Numbered from the stretch's first letter, positions 16,073-25,834 are shown. The stretch is 45,094 nt of DNA from Nitrospirales bacterium (GCA_029261295.1 JAJDBP010000001.1:1-45094); one strand, 5' to 3'. Notes: a model not told the origin generated them from the letters alone. Numbers and translations are program-made.

Positions 16073-16868
16073 GTGGAATCTCCTGAGAGTTTTTGAGGCG
16101 AGTTGTGAGAGCCTCTAGTCGTTGTGTATTTTCTGATAATTTTGGAAGGCTATATTTTTCGTCGACTCGTACTACTTTTTGTAAGTAGTGAATGGCTTTT
16201 TCCCATTCCCCTCTGGCTTCATGACAACTGGCCAACACATACCAAGCTCCTCCCATCCGCAATTCATCTTTGAGACGTCGTGCGACGTCTAAGCTTGTTA
16301 ATGTGCAAGATTGAGCCTCTTCAAACCTTCCTTGGCTTAAATACAACCGGGCCATCATGCGAAAAACATCCGCTTGGCCAGCTTCATTTCCCACTCGACG
16401 CATTAAGACTAATGATTCTTGATAAAAGTCAAAGGCTTCGGCCTCTTTCCCCGTTTCTCGTGCCACTAAGCCCAGATCCGACAGCAAGACGGCCTTCCCT
16501 GCATAATCCGCTAATAGATTCATGATATCCAGCGCTTCCAAATAATAGGCACGGCCACGTTCCCATTCGCCAGCATCAGCAGATAAATTTCCCAAGTTCG
16601 CTAAGGTGGTGCTAATTCCTCGCTCCTCACCTAGTATCTTTTGCAGTTCTAGCACCTCTGTATAGTAGGCCCTGGCTTGTTCACGACGACCACTGACAGC
16701 ACAGATATTTCCAAGATTTCCTAAAGTCGTGGCCAATGCGCGTTGATCGCCATTTTTTCGATCGACTTCTAACGCCTGGGAATAACATTGAAACGCTTCG
16801 GTATAAAAGCCTTTTGAGAAATGTGTGTTTCCTAATGTGTTGAGATCAGCTGATTGAGACCATGCCAT
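16065..16868 (-). CDS. Tetratricopeptide repeat protein
   Basis: The 267 residues consist almost wholly of about six TPR motifs with the W/L-G-Y-A-P pattern, for example LNTLGNTHFSKGFYTEAFQC, LGNLGNICAVSGRREQARAY, LANLGNLSADAGEWERGRAY and LASCHEARGEWEKAIHYL. Repeats are about 40 residues apart, as in Nephrocystin/Kinesin-type TPR_12 pairs. There is no signal peptide, so it is probably a cytoplasmic scaffold. It is the first gene of a unit followed by the 145-residue gene (8-bp overlap) and the O-methyltransferase. Partners are unknown. Confidence 0.85.
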   Translation of the reverse strand: MAWSQSADLNTLGNTHFSKGFYTEAFQCYSQALEVDRKNGDQRALATTLGNLGNICAVSGRREQARAYYTEVLELQKILGEERGISTTLANLGNLSADAGEWERGRAYYLEALDIMNLLADYAGKAVLLSDLGLVARETGKEAEAFDFYQESLVLMRRVGNEAGQADVFRMMARLYLSQGRFEEAQSCTLTSLDVARRLKDELRMGGAWYVLASCHEARGEWEKAIHYLQKVVRVDEKYSLPKLSENTQRLEALTTRLKNSQEIPHE

Positions 16869-16937
16869 AAATGGTTACCCATCAGAATGCATGGCATGAG
16901 AAGAAGCTGGTATGTTCGAAGCTTTCATGTCTATTCT

Positions 16938-17537
16938 CTAGGCCTGCGCAAGCAATTGTTCAACCATGGGTTTTGCTCCAGTAACAATGGAAGACCCATC
17001 TCCGACCAACAGACAATCGAAGTTATATTTCAATAATCGGCGCAAGCTTTCACGGGCTTTATCGCTATCCGCATATTTCTCAGAAGGAAGAAGTCGAAGA
17101 GAACCTTCCGGATGTCCAATGATGGCATCCCCAACAATAAGAATCCCTTTCCCCGTCTCTAAAAACAATGCACTTTCCCCCTGAGATTTTTGATCTGTAA
17201 GTTGTATCACCCAAATCCCACCTGGAAGTAATTCACCATCTTTACAGATTTTATCTGGCGTGAGACTCATTTCTGCAGCATCCAATTCAGGAACTATGAC
17301 GGTACAGTGAAATTCCTCACGTAACTGAGCCGCTTCTCGTTCATGGTCTCGATTGGTCACAATGATGTAATCCACAGGACCTCCTCGTTGAGCAGAGCCT
17401 CTATCACCCACTGACATGGGGGGAGGGTCAACCAGGATTCGATGCTCGCCTACTGTCAATAAATGACCATTGAAATTGAGCTGTTTTTCTTCTGAGAACC
17501 AAGACCACTCCCAGACATTCGGAAGCAGGGCTTTCAT
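16938..17537 (-). CDS. Metallo-beta-lactamase-fold protein with degenerate metal site
   Basis: The 199-residue protein has the MBL-fold outline: an N-terminal strand pair with GHLLTVGEHRILVDPPP, a central VDYIIVTNRDHEREAAQL (about residues 50-68), a later WVIQLTDQKSQGESALFL and LIVGDAIIGHPEGSL (about 131-146), then a C-terminal DCLLVGDGSSI. The usual HxHxDH metal motif is reduced to TNRDHE, keeping only the D-H pair. The second His ligand position before SALFLETGKGILIVGD is also lost (DQKSQGE). It may bind one metal or none. Its ATG overlaps the stop of the 79-residue gene by 4 bp (ATGA), so the two are probably translated together. Confidence 0.7.
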   Translation of the reverse strand: MKALLPNVWEWSWFSEEKQLNFNGHLLTVGEHRILVDPPPMSVGDRGSAQRGGPVDYIIVTNRDHEREAAQLREEFHCTVIVPELDAAEMSLTPDKICKDGELLPGGIWVIQLTDQKSQGESALFLETGKGILIVGDAIIGHPEGSLRLLPSEKYADSDKARESLRRLLKYNFDCLLVGDGSSIVTGAKPMVEQLLAQA

Positions 17538-17773
17538 AATGCGTCAATCGCTTCTTGAAGCAGAGTCTTGGTTTTGTCTTGGACAGACGTTTCTTCAGGA
17601 AGGTCTAAGACATCGTCTTCGTGGACGGTCATGAATTTTCGATTTCCCTCTTTTGAGAGGGAAATCTTAAAAAGACTTTGAGAAGGTGTCGTGGGGATGA
17701 CCACTTCGACTTCGGCATCAAGCGTTCCAATTAACTCTAGGAGTTTCTGTTTGCCCTCTTCAAATTCATCCAT
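17534..17773 (-). CDS. Small acidic protein, 79 residues, unknown function
   Basis: No family is recognised. The sequence is acidic with a beta-rich middle (VEVVIPTTPSQSLFKISL and KFMTVHEDDVLDLPEE) and flanking helices. It overlaps the MBL-fold gene by 4 bp and starts 28 nt after the TlpA-like gene, so it sits inside a three-gene run. A GGAT motif lies 6-9 nt before the ATG. The overlap is the main support that it is real. Confidence 0.6.
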   Translation of the reverse strand: MDEFEEGKQKLLELIGTLDAEVEVVIPTTPSQSLFKISLSKEGNRKFMTVHEDDVLDLPEETSVQDKTKTLLQEAIDAL

Positions 17774-17801
17774 AGCTATCCGATCATTCTAATTAAAAAA
17801 A

Positions 17802-18353
17802 CTACATTGCAGAAGGCATCGAGGTCGCCAAAAGCTTTTCGACTTCTTCCAGGATCATTTCGTGACCAGCCAAGGTCCCATCGGTGAAGAAATTTCCGAC
17901 GCGCTGCCAACGGATGACGCCTTGTTGGTCTATCACATAGACATTAGGAATAAATTTCCCCCCACCATAGAGTTTGTCCGTCGCCTGTTCTGGGTCTAAT
18001 AAATAGGGATACGTCACTTTCACCGGGAAGGCTTTCAAAAAATCACTCACGTCGCTTTGAGAATCACCTGAAGAATTGATTCCGACAACCGCGACCGGCT
18101 TGCCTTGTGTGGCCTCAAACACTTTCTGTAGGTTTGTGCCCTGCTCTAAACAGGGTTTGCAAATATGAAATAGACCAAGGACGATCACTTTTCCCTTAAA
18201 ATGATCTAGAGAGACCTTTTGTCCCTCCAAAGACGTTAACGTAAAACTTGGTGCTGGTTCACCAACTTTAAAAAAGCTTCCTGCCTGTGCCATTCCGACA
18301 CTACAGAAAAACAATCCGGCCACAATACATACGAGTCTTCGTCGTAAGGTCAT
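17802..18353 (-). CDS. TlpA/ResA-like thioredoxin-fold protein, exported
   Basis: This 183-residue protein has a signal peptide (hydrophobic residues 7-22, cleavage near AQA-G25), so it acts in the periplasm or outside. The thioredoxin/AhpC-TSA fold follows: GEPAPSFTLTSLEG (31-44), the redox motif CKPC at 65-68, and the long insertion plus FIPNVYVIDQQGVI strand with the cis-Pro region. Relatives reduce disulfides during cytochrome c maturation or act as peroxiredoxins. Here CKPC rather than CxPC with Trp suggests a TlpA-like reductase, but the substrate is unknown. AGGAGG precedes the ATG by 8 nt, a strong ribosome-binding site, so it likely starts its own unit with the 79-residue and MBL genes downstream. 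Confidence 0.85.
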   Translation of the reverse strand: MTLRRRLVCIVAGLFFCSVGMAQAGSFFKVGEPAPSFTLTSLEGQKVSLDHFKGKVIVLGLFHICKPCLEQGTNLQKVFEATQGKPVAVVGINSSGDSQSDVSDFLKAFPVKVTYPYLLDPEQATDKLYGGGKFIPNVYVIDQQGVIRWQRVGNFFTDGTLAGHEMILEEVEKLLATSMPSAM

Positions 18354-18478
18354 GATTTTTCCTCCTGAAATATGGTTGGGGAAGAATCTTTAGTCAACTG
18401 CTTCTAAAAAAGCCTTTAGCCTTTCAAGAAGATGATATCACAGGGTTTTTCGGGGCAGCAAGAAAACGATGGGAGAGA

Positions 18479-19990
18479 CTATGAGGACGAAACCTGATTC
18501 GGTTCGAAGAGTCCGAGCTGCATTTCCTCGGCTTTTGTTAAACTAATCGGATAGTTATCGGTAAAACATGCTGTACAATAATGCTGAGAGTCACCGGGTG
18601 CGGTTGCCAACATCCCCTCAAGGCTTAAATAGCCCAAGCTATCAGCGGTGACATACTTTCGAATTTGTTCAAGAGAAAACTTTGCCCCAATAAGTTCCTT
18701 TTTGCTGGGGGTATCGATTCCATAGAAACAGGGAGCCATCACCGGAGGAGAACTGATCCGCATGTGAATTTCTTTGGCCCCTGCTTGTCGAAGCATTTTG
18801 ACTATTTTCCGACTCGTGGTTCCACGCACAATCGAATCGTCCACCACCACAATACGTTTACCTTCTAACACTTCAGGGACGGGATTGAGTTTGAGCTTCA
18901 CGCCAAAATGGCGAATGGCTTGCTGGGGTTCAATAAAGGTTCGGCCAATATAGTGATTTCTCGTCAGGCCAATTTCAAAAGGCAGTCCCATGCCTTCCGC
19001 ATAACCAAGAGCTGCGGGGACTCCCGAATCTGGAACTGGAATAACAAGATCGGCCTCGACAGGGCACTCCTTCGCTAACTGGCGACCAAAGGCTTTTCGA
19101 ATTGGATACACAGCCCTTGTGCCAAAAATTTTGGAATCGGGTCTAGCAAAATAGACATATTCAAATATACATTGCGCGTGGTTTCGTTCAAGAAATGGAC
19201 GATAGGATGTCAGCTCCGTGCCTTCGATGACGACAATTTCTCCCGGCTCCACTTCACGTACGAATTTGGCATCAATCAAGTCAAACGCACAGGTTTCAGA
19301 TGCCACGACCCAGCTATTTTTATATCGTCCCAAGCATAAGGGTCGAAAGCCATACGGATCACGGGCGGCGATAAGATGTTCATCAGTCAACAAGACTAAC
19401 GAATAGGCACCTCGGACCAGGCTTAATGCATCAATGACTCGATTGACGATCGTCTCTCCTTTTGAATGGGCAATTAAATGAATAATGACTTCACTGTCAG
19501 AGTCCGATTGGAAAATAGCTCCGTAGGCTTCTAGTTCTCCACGCAACACACCTGCATTGATCAGATTGCCATTATGAGCTAGTGCCAAATTACCAAAGGC
19601 AAAATTCACTGATAAGGGTTGGACATTATGGAGATCTCCGCTTCCTGCTGTGGAATACCGGTTATGCCCAATGGCTTTCCCTCCTGGCAGGGCCCGTAAG
19701 GTTTTTTTCGAATAAATATCGGCAACGAGGCCCAGGCCTTTTTTTTGGAAAAACCGTTCCCCATCGGAAGAAACGATTCCCGACCCCTCTTGTCCTCGAT
19801 GTTGTAAGGCATAGAGTCCTAAGTAGGCGAGATTGGCTGCCTCTTTATGCCCAGAAATACCAAACACTGCACATTCTTCATGAAACGCGTCGTCAGAAGC
19901 TGCAGACGGTTGAATAACTGGTAAAGATTTCATGGTTTGTGGTGCAAAGATAAAAGCATTCGATCTCTCAATTGTGAAAGGTTGGGGCAC
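18479..19990 (-). CDS. purF: Amidophosphoribosyltransferase PurF
   Basis: The enzyme makes 5-phosphoribosylamine from PRPP and glutamine, the first step of purine synthesis. The N-terminal Ntn glutaminase has its nucleophile Cys in FHEECAVFG, and LQHRGQEGSG follows. The phosphoribosyltransferase part has DSGVPAALGYAEG and the PRPP loop VVVDDSIVRGTTSRKIV. Cysteines in QCIFEYVYF, APCFYGID and HYCTACFTDNYP match the 4Fe-4S type seen in Bacillus PurF. The open frame begins at GTG 19990, 4 nt after the purL stop. ATG 19933 would give 20 residues before the Cys, closer to a normal propeptide, and is an equally good start. Neither has a Shine-Dalgarno. It is the last gene of the purine run. Confidence 0.95.
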   Translation of the reverse strand: MPQPFTIERSNAFIFAPQTMKSLPVIQPSAASDDAFHEECAVFGISGHKEAANLAYLGLYALQHRGQEGSGIVSSDGERFFQKKGLGLVADIYSKKTLRALPGGKAIGHNRYSTAGSGDLHNVQPLSVNFAFGNLALAHNGNLINAGVLRGELEAYGAIFQSDSDSEVIIHLIAHSKGETIVNRVIDALSLVRGAYSLVLLTDEHLIAARDPYGFRPLCLGRYKNSWVVASETCAFDLIDAKFVREVEPGEIVVIEGTELTSYRPFLERNHAQCIFEYVYFARPDSKIFGTRAVYPIRKAFGRQLAKECPVEADLVIPVPDSGVPAALGYAEGMGLPFEIGLTRNHYIGRTFIEPQQAIRHFGVKLKLNPVPEVLEGKRIVVVDDSIVRGTTSRKIVKMLRQAGAKEIHMRISSPPVMAPCFYGIDTPSKKELIGAKFSLEQIRKYVTADSLGYLSLEGMLATAPGDSQHYCTACFTDNYPISLTKAEEMQLGLFEPNQVSSS

Positions 19991-19996
19991 ACGGCT

Positions 19997-22261
19997 TTAA
20001 GGAGAATCTTTCATCTTCAGTTGGGAAGGTAAACTATTATACCATTGGTCTGCTAAGTCTTTTACAGGCCATACCATCTGGCAGGGAGGCTGGCCTTGAT
20101 CTTTTTGAACGGTGACATCTATTTGATCCGTAGCCGTGACTTGTCCTAGAAGGCTCATCGGCACCTTCCCACCCATATCTTGAATGCATGCTCGAACCGA
20201 GTCGAGATCCTTGGTTTTAACCGAAATGACAATTCGAGAAGGGCTTTCCCCAAAAAGCAGCGCATCCAAACGTAACCGTTCCTGAGAAAGAGTAATCGTA
20301 GCTCCGAGTGGTGCCGAGGGATGTGTGAGGCAACATTCAGCCAGTGTAACGAGGAGGCCTCCTTCCGAGCAATCATGGGCCGATTGTATCCATCCCTTTT
20401 TGATGAGAGTTAAGATACATGCTTGGATGGACTTCTCCTGTTCCAAATCTAACCACGGCGGCATACCTTGTTCACGAGAATGCATCACTTTAAGAAATTC
20501 GGTGCCGCCTAAATCTTCTTTGTTCTCACCTACTAATAAAATTGTATCACCTGATTCTTTAAACCATTGAGTGGTAATATCTTCTTCTCGTTCAATGACT
20601 CCCACCATCCCAATAATCGGTGTGGGGTAAATTGAGAGACCATTCGTTTCGTTATAGAGACTCACGTTGCCGCTGACGACTGGCACTTCAAAGCTACGAC
20701 AGGCATCTGCAATTCCTTCAACAGCCATGATGAATTGCCACATGATATCCGGGCGCTCGGGATTTCCAAAATTCAAACAATCTGTGACCCCAAGAGGCTT
20801 GCCTCCTGAACACACCAAATTTCTCGCAGCTTCCGCCACGGCCAAGGATCCGCCCATATAGGGATTGAGCAAGCAGTAGCGACTATTGCCGTCAGTGGTC
20901 ATGGCCAGAGCCTTCCCTGTCCCTTTAATGCGAACCACCGCCGCATCCGAACCAGGGCAGACCACGGTGTTTGTTCCTACCATATAATCATATTGTTGAT
21001 AGACCCAACGTTTGCTTGCAATGGTTGGTGAGGCTAGCAATTGGAGTAATGCGTCTGTGCCGTCTGTAAGATCAGGCAATGCGTCGAGATTTAAGGCTTG
21101 CAACACTTCTTGGTACTGTGGCGGTGCCGATGGTCTTTCATATCGTGGTGCACCTTCGGCAATCGCATCAGCTGGAATTTCCGCGACAATTTGGTCTCCT
21201 TCTCGAATTCGCAGCATTCCGTCATCTGTCACTTTCCCCACTACTGCGGCATCAATTCCCCATTTTTGACAGACGGCAAGAACAGCCTGCTCCTTGCCTG
21301 GTTGTGCGACTAACAACATTCGTTCTTGGGACTCAGACAGGAGAATTTCATACGGCGTCATATTATGCTCACGACGAGGTACCTTGCCCACGTCAAGCTC
21401 AATTCCTGTTCCTGAACGAGAAGCCATTTCACAAGAGGAACTTGTCAGTCCTGCTGCACCCATATCCTGAATGCCGACGAGGAGGTCCTGTTCTAAAAAT
21501 TCAAGGCATGCTTCAAGTAAGAGCTTTTCCAAAAAAGGGTCGCCAACTTGAACATTAGGGCGTTTTTTCTCTGACGCATCATCAAAGCTATCCGAAGCCA
21601 TGGTTGCCCCATGAATGCCATCTCGACCCGTCTTTGCCCCAATATATAACACCTGATTCCCCACACCTTTTGCCAGGCCACGCAAGAGTCGATCTTTTTT
21701 CACAATACCAAGGCAAAATACATTGACCAGTGGATTTTTTGAATAGATATCATTAAAGGTAATTTCGCCACCGATGGTTGGCACCCCGATACAATTGCCA
21801 TACCAAGATATACCCGATACGACCCCCTTTAGGAGATGGGTATTTTGTGGAGAGTCTAATTCACCAAATCGAAGAGAATTTAACAGAGCAATGGGTCGTG
21901 CACCCATGGTGAAAATATCTCGCAGAATGCCTCCCACTCCGGTTGCGGCGCCTTGAAATGGTTCGATGAATGAGGGATGGTTATGGGATTCCATTTTGAA
22001 TACCGCAGCAAACCCATCTCCAATATCAACGGCTCCGGCATTCTCTCCAGGTCCCTGAACAACTTGAGGGCCTTCGGTGGGAAATCTCTTTAAATGCACT
22101 CGAGAGCTTTTATAACTGCAATGCTCACTCCACATGACCGAAAAGACACCAAGCTCAGTTAAATTTGGTTCTCTGCCTAGGTGTGTTAAAATTTTTTGAT
22201 ACTCATCTTCTGACAATCCATGTTGTTGGATGAGTTGTGGAGTGATGGTAGTAGAGGGCAA
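19997..22261 (-). CDS. purL: Phosphoribosylformylglycinamidine synthase subunit PurL
   Basis: The 754-residue length is that of the small PurL that works with PurS and PurQ, unlike the 1300-residue fused enzyme. It uses ATP and ammonia to turn FGAR into FGAM. Landmarks are [15 protein letters not shown] (about 40-54), [34 protein letters not shown] (about 92-111), [18 protein letters not shown], the middle [18 protein letters not shown] and the C-terminal [16 protein letters not shown]. purQ and purS lie upstream in the same transcription direction, separated from purL by a DUF433 gene and a 156-nt gap. purF follows 6 nt later. Confidence 0.97.
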   Translation of the reverse strand: MPSTTITPQLIQQHGLSEDEYQKILTHLGREPNLTELGVFSVMWSEHCSYKSSRVHLKRFPTEGPQVVQGPGENAGAVDIGDGFAAVFKMESHNHPSFIEPFQGAATGVGGILRDIFTMGARPIALLNSLRFGELDSPQNTHLLKGVVSGISWYGNCIGVPTIGGEITFNDIYSKNPLVNVFCLGIVKKDRLLRGLAKGVGNQVLYIGAKTGRDGIHGATMASDSFDDASEKKRPNVQVGDPFLEKLLLEACLEFLEQDLLVGIQDMGAAGLTSSSCEMASRSGTGIELDVGKVPRREHNMTPYEILLSESQERMLLVAQPGKEQAVLAVCQKWGIDAAVVGKVTDDGMLRIREGDQIVAEIPADAIAEGAPRYERPSAPPQYQEVLQALNLDALPDLTDGTDALLQLLASPTIASKRWVYQQYDYMVGTNTVVCPGSDAAVVRIKGTGKALAMTTDGNSRYCLLNPYMGGSLAVAEAARNLVCSGGKPLGVTDCLNFGNPERPDIMWQFIMAVEGIADACRSFEVPVVSGNVSLYNETNGLSIYPTPIIGMVGVIEREEDITTQWFKESGDTILLVGENKEDLGGTEFLKVMHSREQGMPPWLDLEQEKSIQACILTLIKKGWIQSAHDCSEGGLLVTLAECCLTHPSAPLGATITLSQERLRLDALLFGESPSRIVISVKTKDLDSVRACIQDMGGKVPMSLLGQVTATDQIDVTVQKDQGQPPCQMVWPVKDLADQWYNSLPSQLKMKDSP

Positions 22262-22417
22262 AGTGTTCGTGTCTTTGTTTAATGATTAAAATTAGATGTT
22301 AGGAAGATTTACGGCATAATTTGAAGAGATTTCAGATAGGACAGGAATCTTTCATTGAAGGCATTTTATCAATGTCTAAGAAAAGATTGCGCTGAAAAGA
22401 AACTACCATAACTCAGT

Positions 22418-22666
22418 TTAATCTGTCCTCTGAGGTTGTTCCGATGAAGACATTCGCAATGGCAAATGGTCGGTGACATAGGAGGCATACCGTAGCGCGG
22501 TATAAATTTGCTCTCGAGTTATTTGAAAAATCTCTTGGACGTCTTCGAAGGATTTTCCTGTGCTTAACATGCCTACGATGGTCGCTACATCGATGGATAT
22601 TCCTGAGGGGCAGGGTTTTCCTCCACAAATTTCAGGACTCATGGTAATGCCAGGGAAGACTTCCAT
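22418..22666 (-). CDS. DUF433 family protein inside the purine gene run
   Basis: This 82-residue protein matches DUF433: ITMSPEICGGKPCPSGISID at the N-terminus, then GKSFEDVQEIFQITREQIYTALRYASYV, a helix-turn-helix-like half. DUF433 proteins are often VapB-like antitoxins paired with a PIN or DUF5615 toxin, but no toxin gene is adjacent here. AGGA lies 6 nt before the ATG. It sits between purQ (40-nt gap) and purL (156-nt gap). It could be a stray antitoxin, or a DNA-binding regulator of the operon; the latter is inference. Confidence 0.8.
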   Translation of the reverse strand: MEVFPGITMSPEICGGKPCPSGISIDVATIVGMLSTGKSFEDVQEIFQITREQIYTALRYASYVTDHLPLRMSSSEQPQRTD

Positions 22667-22705
22667 GTTTATCCTAAAATTTCCAAGGGGCGTATGAAGA
22701 TCTTT

Positions 22706-23419
22706 TTATTTTGCAGGTAGAGGTATCTGCCCAATCAAACTTGTCAACATAGACTCAAATATGAGCCGCCCATCCTGATTGCTAAAAATGGGTTCTGCGC
22801 AACGTTCAGGATGCGGCATCAGTCCGAGAACATTACCCTGGGCATTCTGAATGCCTGCGATATTGTCAATTGAACCATTCGGGTTTGAACTTGGAGTGAC
22901 TATGCCGTCTCTGTCGCAATAGCGAAACACGATCTGGGCATTGGCTTGAAGCGCAGATAAGTCAACCGGGTTGGTGAAATAATTTCCATCTGCATGTGCG
23001 ATTGGTAGTTTAAGAACCTTCCCTACTTCACAAGATTTTGTAAAAGGCGTATTGGCATTTTCCACACGGATATATGTCTCTTTGCAAATAAAGGATAACT
23101 CCGTATTACGTAACATCGCACCAGGCAATAGGCCCGTTTCTAACAAAATCTGAAAACCGTTACAGATTCCTAAAACAAGCCCTCCTTGATTGGCAAACTG
23201 AATAACAGCTTCCATAATGGGGGAAAAGCGAGCAATGGAACCCGTACGAAGATAATCTCCATAGGAAAAGCCCCCAGGGAGGAGAATGGCATCCATTCCC
23301 TGCACCGAGGTCTCTTGGTGCCAAATGAGATGTGACGATTGTCCCATGACGACCGAAACCACATAATCACAGTCTCGGTCACAATTTGATCCTGGGAAAA
23401 CGATAATCCCTATATTCAA
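22706..23419 (-). CDS. purQ: Phosphoribosylformylglycinamidine synthase subunit PurQ
   Basis: This glutamine amidotransferase of 237 residues supplies ammonia to PurL. It starts with the conserved [17 protein letters not shown]. It has the oxyanion loop [19 protein letters not shown] (about 46-65), the nucleophile elbow [15 protein letters not shown] with Cys at about 87, and the catalytic His-x-Glu pair in [10 protein letters not shown] (about 216). The length is normal for the family. It follows purS after 57 nt. Confidence 0.97.
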   Translation of the reverse strand: MNIGIIVFPGSNCDRDCDYVVSVVMGQSSHLIWHQETSVQGMDAILLPGGFSYGDYLRTGSIARFSPIMEAVIQFANQGGLVLGICNGFQILLETGLLPGAMLRNTELSFICKETYIRVENANTPFTKSCEVGKVLKLPIAHADGNYFTNPVDLSALQANAQIVFRYCDRDGIVTPSSNPNGSIDNIAGIQNAQGNVLGLMPHPERCAEPIFSNQDGRLIFESMLTSLIGQIPLPAK

Positions 23420-23476
23420 TGAATCACATCCATATTCGAAAAGAAGGCTATTAGATTTCTAGAAAAAAACGGTCGA

Positions 23477-23722
23477 TTAGTTCTCGATGATTTCATATCG
23501 GAAATCTTCAATAACCGTATTGGCGAGTAATTTTTGACACATCGTATTAATGGTTTTCTCAGCAGAATCTTTTTTCATTTCTTGGAGGTCCACTTCCAAA
23601 AACTTTCCCATACGAACATCCTGCACACCTTCAAACCCGAGGGTCTGCAGTGATTGTTGAATAGCCCGACCCTGTGGATCATGAATACCGTTTTTCAGGG
23701 TGATATATATTTTGGCTTTCAT
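23477..23722 (-). CDS. purS: Phosphoribosylformylglycinamidine synthase subunit PurS
   Basis: This 81-residue protein is the small bridging subunit that joins PurQ and PurL in the three-subunit FGAM synthase. It shows the family pattern MKAKIYITLKNGIHDPQGRA, then LQTLGFEGVQDVRMGKFLEV and a closing KLLANTVIEDFRYEI. It starts 15 nt after purC and is followed by purQ, the usual order. Confidence 0.95.
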   Translation of the reverse strand: MKAKIYITLKNGIHDPQGRAIQQSLQTLGFEGVQDVRMGKFLEVDLQEMKKDSAEKTINTMCQKLLANTVIEDFRYEIIEN

Positions 23723-23737
23723 GATAAGTTCGTTAGG

Positions 23738-24445
23738 TTACTCACACACGCGCTTGAGCACTTCTTGATAGGTTTCTTCAATTCGACCTAAGTCTTTCCG
23801 AAATCGATCTTTGTCCATCCGCTCTCCTGTTTGCATATCCCAAAAACGACACGTGTCAGGGGAGATCTCATCGGCTAAAATAATTTGTCCATTCCAAAGT
23901 CCAAATTCTAACTTAAAATCAACAAGCATCATTCCCCGCTTTTGAAAAAACGGTAGGAGGACTTCGTTTATTTTAATGGCTTGATTTCGTAATTCTAGCA
24001 CCTGGGATGGGGTGGCTAATTTCAGTAAACGAATATGGTCCTCGGTTATTAAGGGGTCTCCTAAGGAATCATCTTTATAGAAAAATTCGACTAATGGAGG
24101 GTCAATGCGCATTCCCTCTTCCAGTGCCAATCGTTTAATAATACTGCCAGTCGCACGATTTCGTACCACGACTTCTATTAATATGATGTTGACGCGTCTG
24201 GCTAACATTTCTCGATCATTGATTTGTTGAATGAAATGACTTGGAATCCCCGCCTCTGCTAATTCTTGAAAGAGTCGTGTTGAAATTTTATTATTCACGA
24301 CTCCCTTCTCAAGAATGGTTCCACGCTTTTCCGCATTAAATGCGGTCGCATCGTCTTTGAAGTATTGGATGACTTCGTCTTCTTTCTCTGTAAGAAATAT
24401 CTTTTTTGCTTTCCCTTCGTAGAGCATTTCGCCTTTTTCCATCAT
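23738..24445 (-). CDS. purC: SAICAR synthetase PurC
   Basis: The enzyme joins CAIR and aspartate using ATP. The 235 residues show the family markers: LYEGKAKKIF (about 8-17), FKDDATAFNAEKRG, VEVVVRNRATGSIIKR, DFKLEFG and DEISPDTCRFWD (about 194-205). AAAGGA lies 6 nt upstream of the ATG, and the start is 1 nt from the purB stop, so the two are coupled. A second ATG one codon later is an alternative start. Confidence 0.96.
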   Translation of the reverse strand: MMEKGEMLYEGKAKKIFLTEKEDEVIQYFKDDATAFNAEKRGTILEKGVVNNKISTRLFQELAEAGIPSHFIQQINDREMLARRVNIILIEVVVRNRATGSIIKRLALEEGMRIDPPLVEFFYKDDSLGDPLITEDHIRLLKLATPSQVLELRNQAIKINEVLLPFFQKRGMMLVDFKLEFGLWNGQIILADEISPDTCRFWDMQTGERMDKDRFRKDLGRIEETYQEVLKRVCE

Positions 24446-24446
24446 C

Positions 24447-25808
24447 TCATCCTTTACGTGAAGATTTCCCCAATGGTGTTTTAGCGGAAGACTTTGTCTT
24501 TACAGAGTTTCCCATTTTTCCAAACACTCGCCTAAATATCTGTTTCTGATGCTGCACATATGCTTTGGGATTAAAACAGGTGGCTATTTCTTTTGTCGAT
24601 AAATACTTCAAGATAAATGGGTCTTGTTCGATACAAGCTTGAAAATTTCCCTTGTTCTTCCATGCCGCCATGGCATGCTGTTGGACTTGTTCATAGGCCG
24701 TTTTCCTGATGGCGCCTTTATGGATAAGAGCCAACAAAAGTCGTTGAGAATAAATGAGGCCCCCGGTATGATTCAGCGTTTTCTGCATTTGCTCGGGATA
24801 GACCACCAATTTAGAGAGAACTTTCGTTAACCGGACCAACATGTAATCCAATAATATTGTGCTATCGGGAATGATAATTCGCTCAACCGAGGAGTGACTG
24901 ATATCTCGTTCATGCCAGAGGGCCACATTTTCCATAGCCGCAAGACTATTACTACGAATGACTCGGGCTAGGCCACAAAGGTTTTCGGATGCGATAGGAT
25001 TACGTTTATGCGGCATGGCCGAGGAGCCTTTTTGCCCTGGCTCAAAATATTCTTCCGCCTCTAAGACCTCGGTGCGTTGCAAATGCCTAATTTCAGTCGC
25101 GACTTTTTCGATACTAGCTGCAATGAGTGCGAGGGCCGAGAGGAACGCTGCATGGCGGTCACGTTGAATGATTTGATTGGAAATTGGTGCAGGCTTTAAT
25201 CCCAATTGTTCACAAACTGTTTTTTCAATGGCAGGAGAGAGATGTGCAAATGTTCCCATCGCACCCGATAATTTTCCGACGGCAATATCAGTAATGGCAG
25301 CCTTGAGACGCTGCTGTTGCCGCTCAAACTCCTGATACCAAATGGCCACTTTCCACCCAAATGTGATGGGTTCCCCATGAATGCCATGTGACCGTCCAAC
25401 TGTCATCGTTTCTTGGTTGCTTAATGCCAAATCTTTTAGCGAGAGGAGTAAGGCTTCAAGATCTTGCATAAGCAAGCCTGAAGCTTCAACCATCTGTAAG
25501 GCTAAGGCCGTATCTAATATATCCGATGAGGTCAGTCCAGCATGAAGGAAACGAGCGTCTTTTCCTGCCTGTTCAGCAATGGACTCTAAAAATGCAATGA
25601 CATCATGCTTGGTGACCTGTTCAATCGCGGCAATTCTGGCAGGATTGACTGACACTTTTCTTCGAACGCGTTTGGCAATTCCGCGAGGAACATCGCCCAT
25701 CTGTTCCATGGCTTGGCAGACGGCTAATTCCACCTCTAGCCAACATTCATATTTTCGTTGCTGGGTCCAAATAGCACCCATTTGAGGGCGCGTGTAACGA
25801 TCAATCAT
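24447..25808 (-). CDS. purB: Adenylosuccinate lyase PurB
   Basis: The enzyme cleaves SAICAR and adenylosuccinate, acting at two points of AMP synthesis. Family markers in the 453 residues are RYTRPQMGAIWT at the start, HDVIAFLESIAEQ, TSSDILDTALALQ (about 93-105), VGRSHGIHGEPITFG (about 139-153) and the fumarase/lyase signature GSSAMPHKRNPI (about 261-272). The C-terminal ~20 residues are Ser/Lys-rich and not typical of the domain. It lies 26 nt after nusB. Confidence 0.96.
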   Translation of the reverse strand: MIDRYTRPQMGAIWTQQRKYECWLEVELAVCQAMEQMGDVPRGIAKRVRRKVSVNPARIAAIEQVTKHDVIAFLESIAEQAGKDARFLHAGLTSSDILDTALALQMVEASGLLMQDLEALLLSLKDLALSNQETMTVGRSHGIHGEPITFGWKVAIWYQEFERQQQRLKAAITDIAVGKLSGAMGTFAHLSPAIEKTVCEQLGLKPAPISNQIIQRDRHAAFLSALALIAASIEKVATEIRHLQRTEVLEAEEYFEPGQKGSSAMPHKRNPIASENLCGLARVIRSNSLAAMENVALWHERDISHSSVERIIIPDSTILLDYMLVRLTKVLSKLVVYPEQMQKTLNHTGGLIYSQRLLLALIHKGAIRKTAYEQVQQHAMAAWKNKGNFQACIEQDPFILKYLSTKEIATCFNPKAYVQHQKQIFRRVFGKMGNSVKTKSSAKTPLGKSSRKG

Positions 25809-25834
25809 AGGGCAATGGGTATGAAGAGGTAGGG

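Noticed and set aside
22262-22417. Purine riboswitch before purL
   Set aside because: The conserved aptamer core and paired arms are not recognisable in this stretch.
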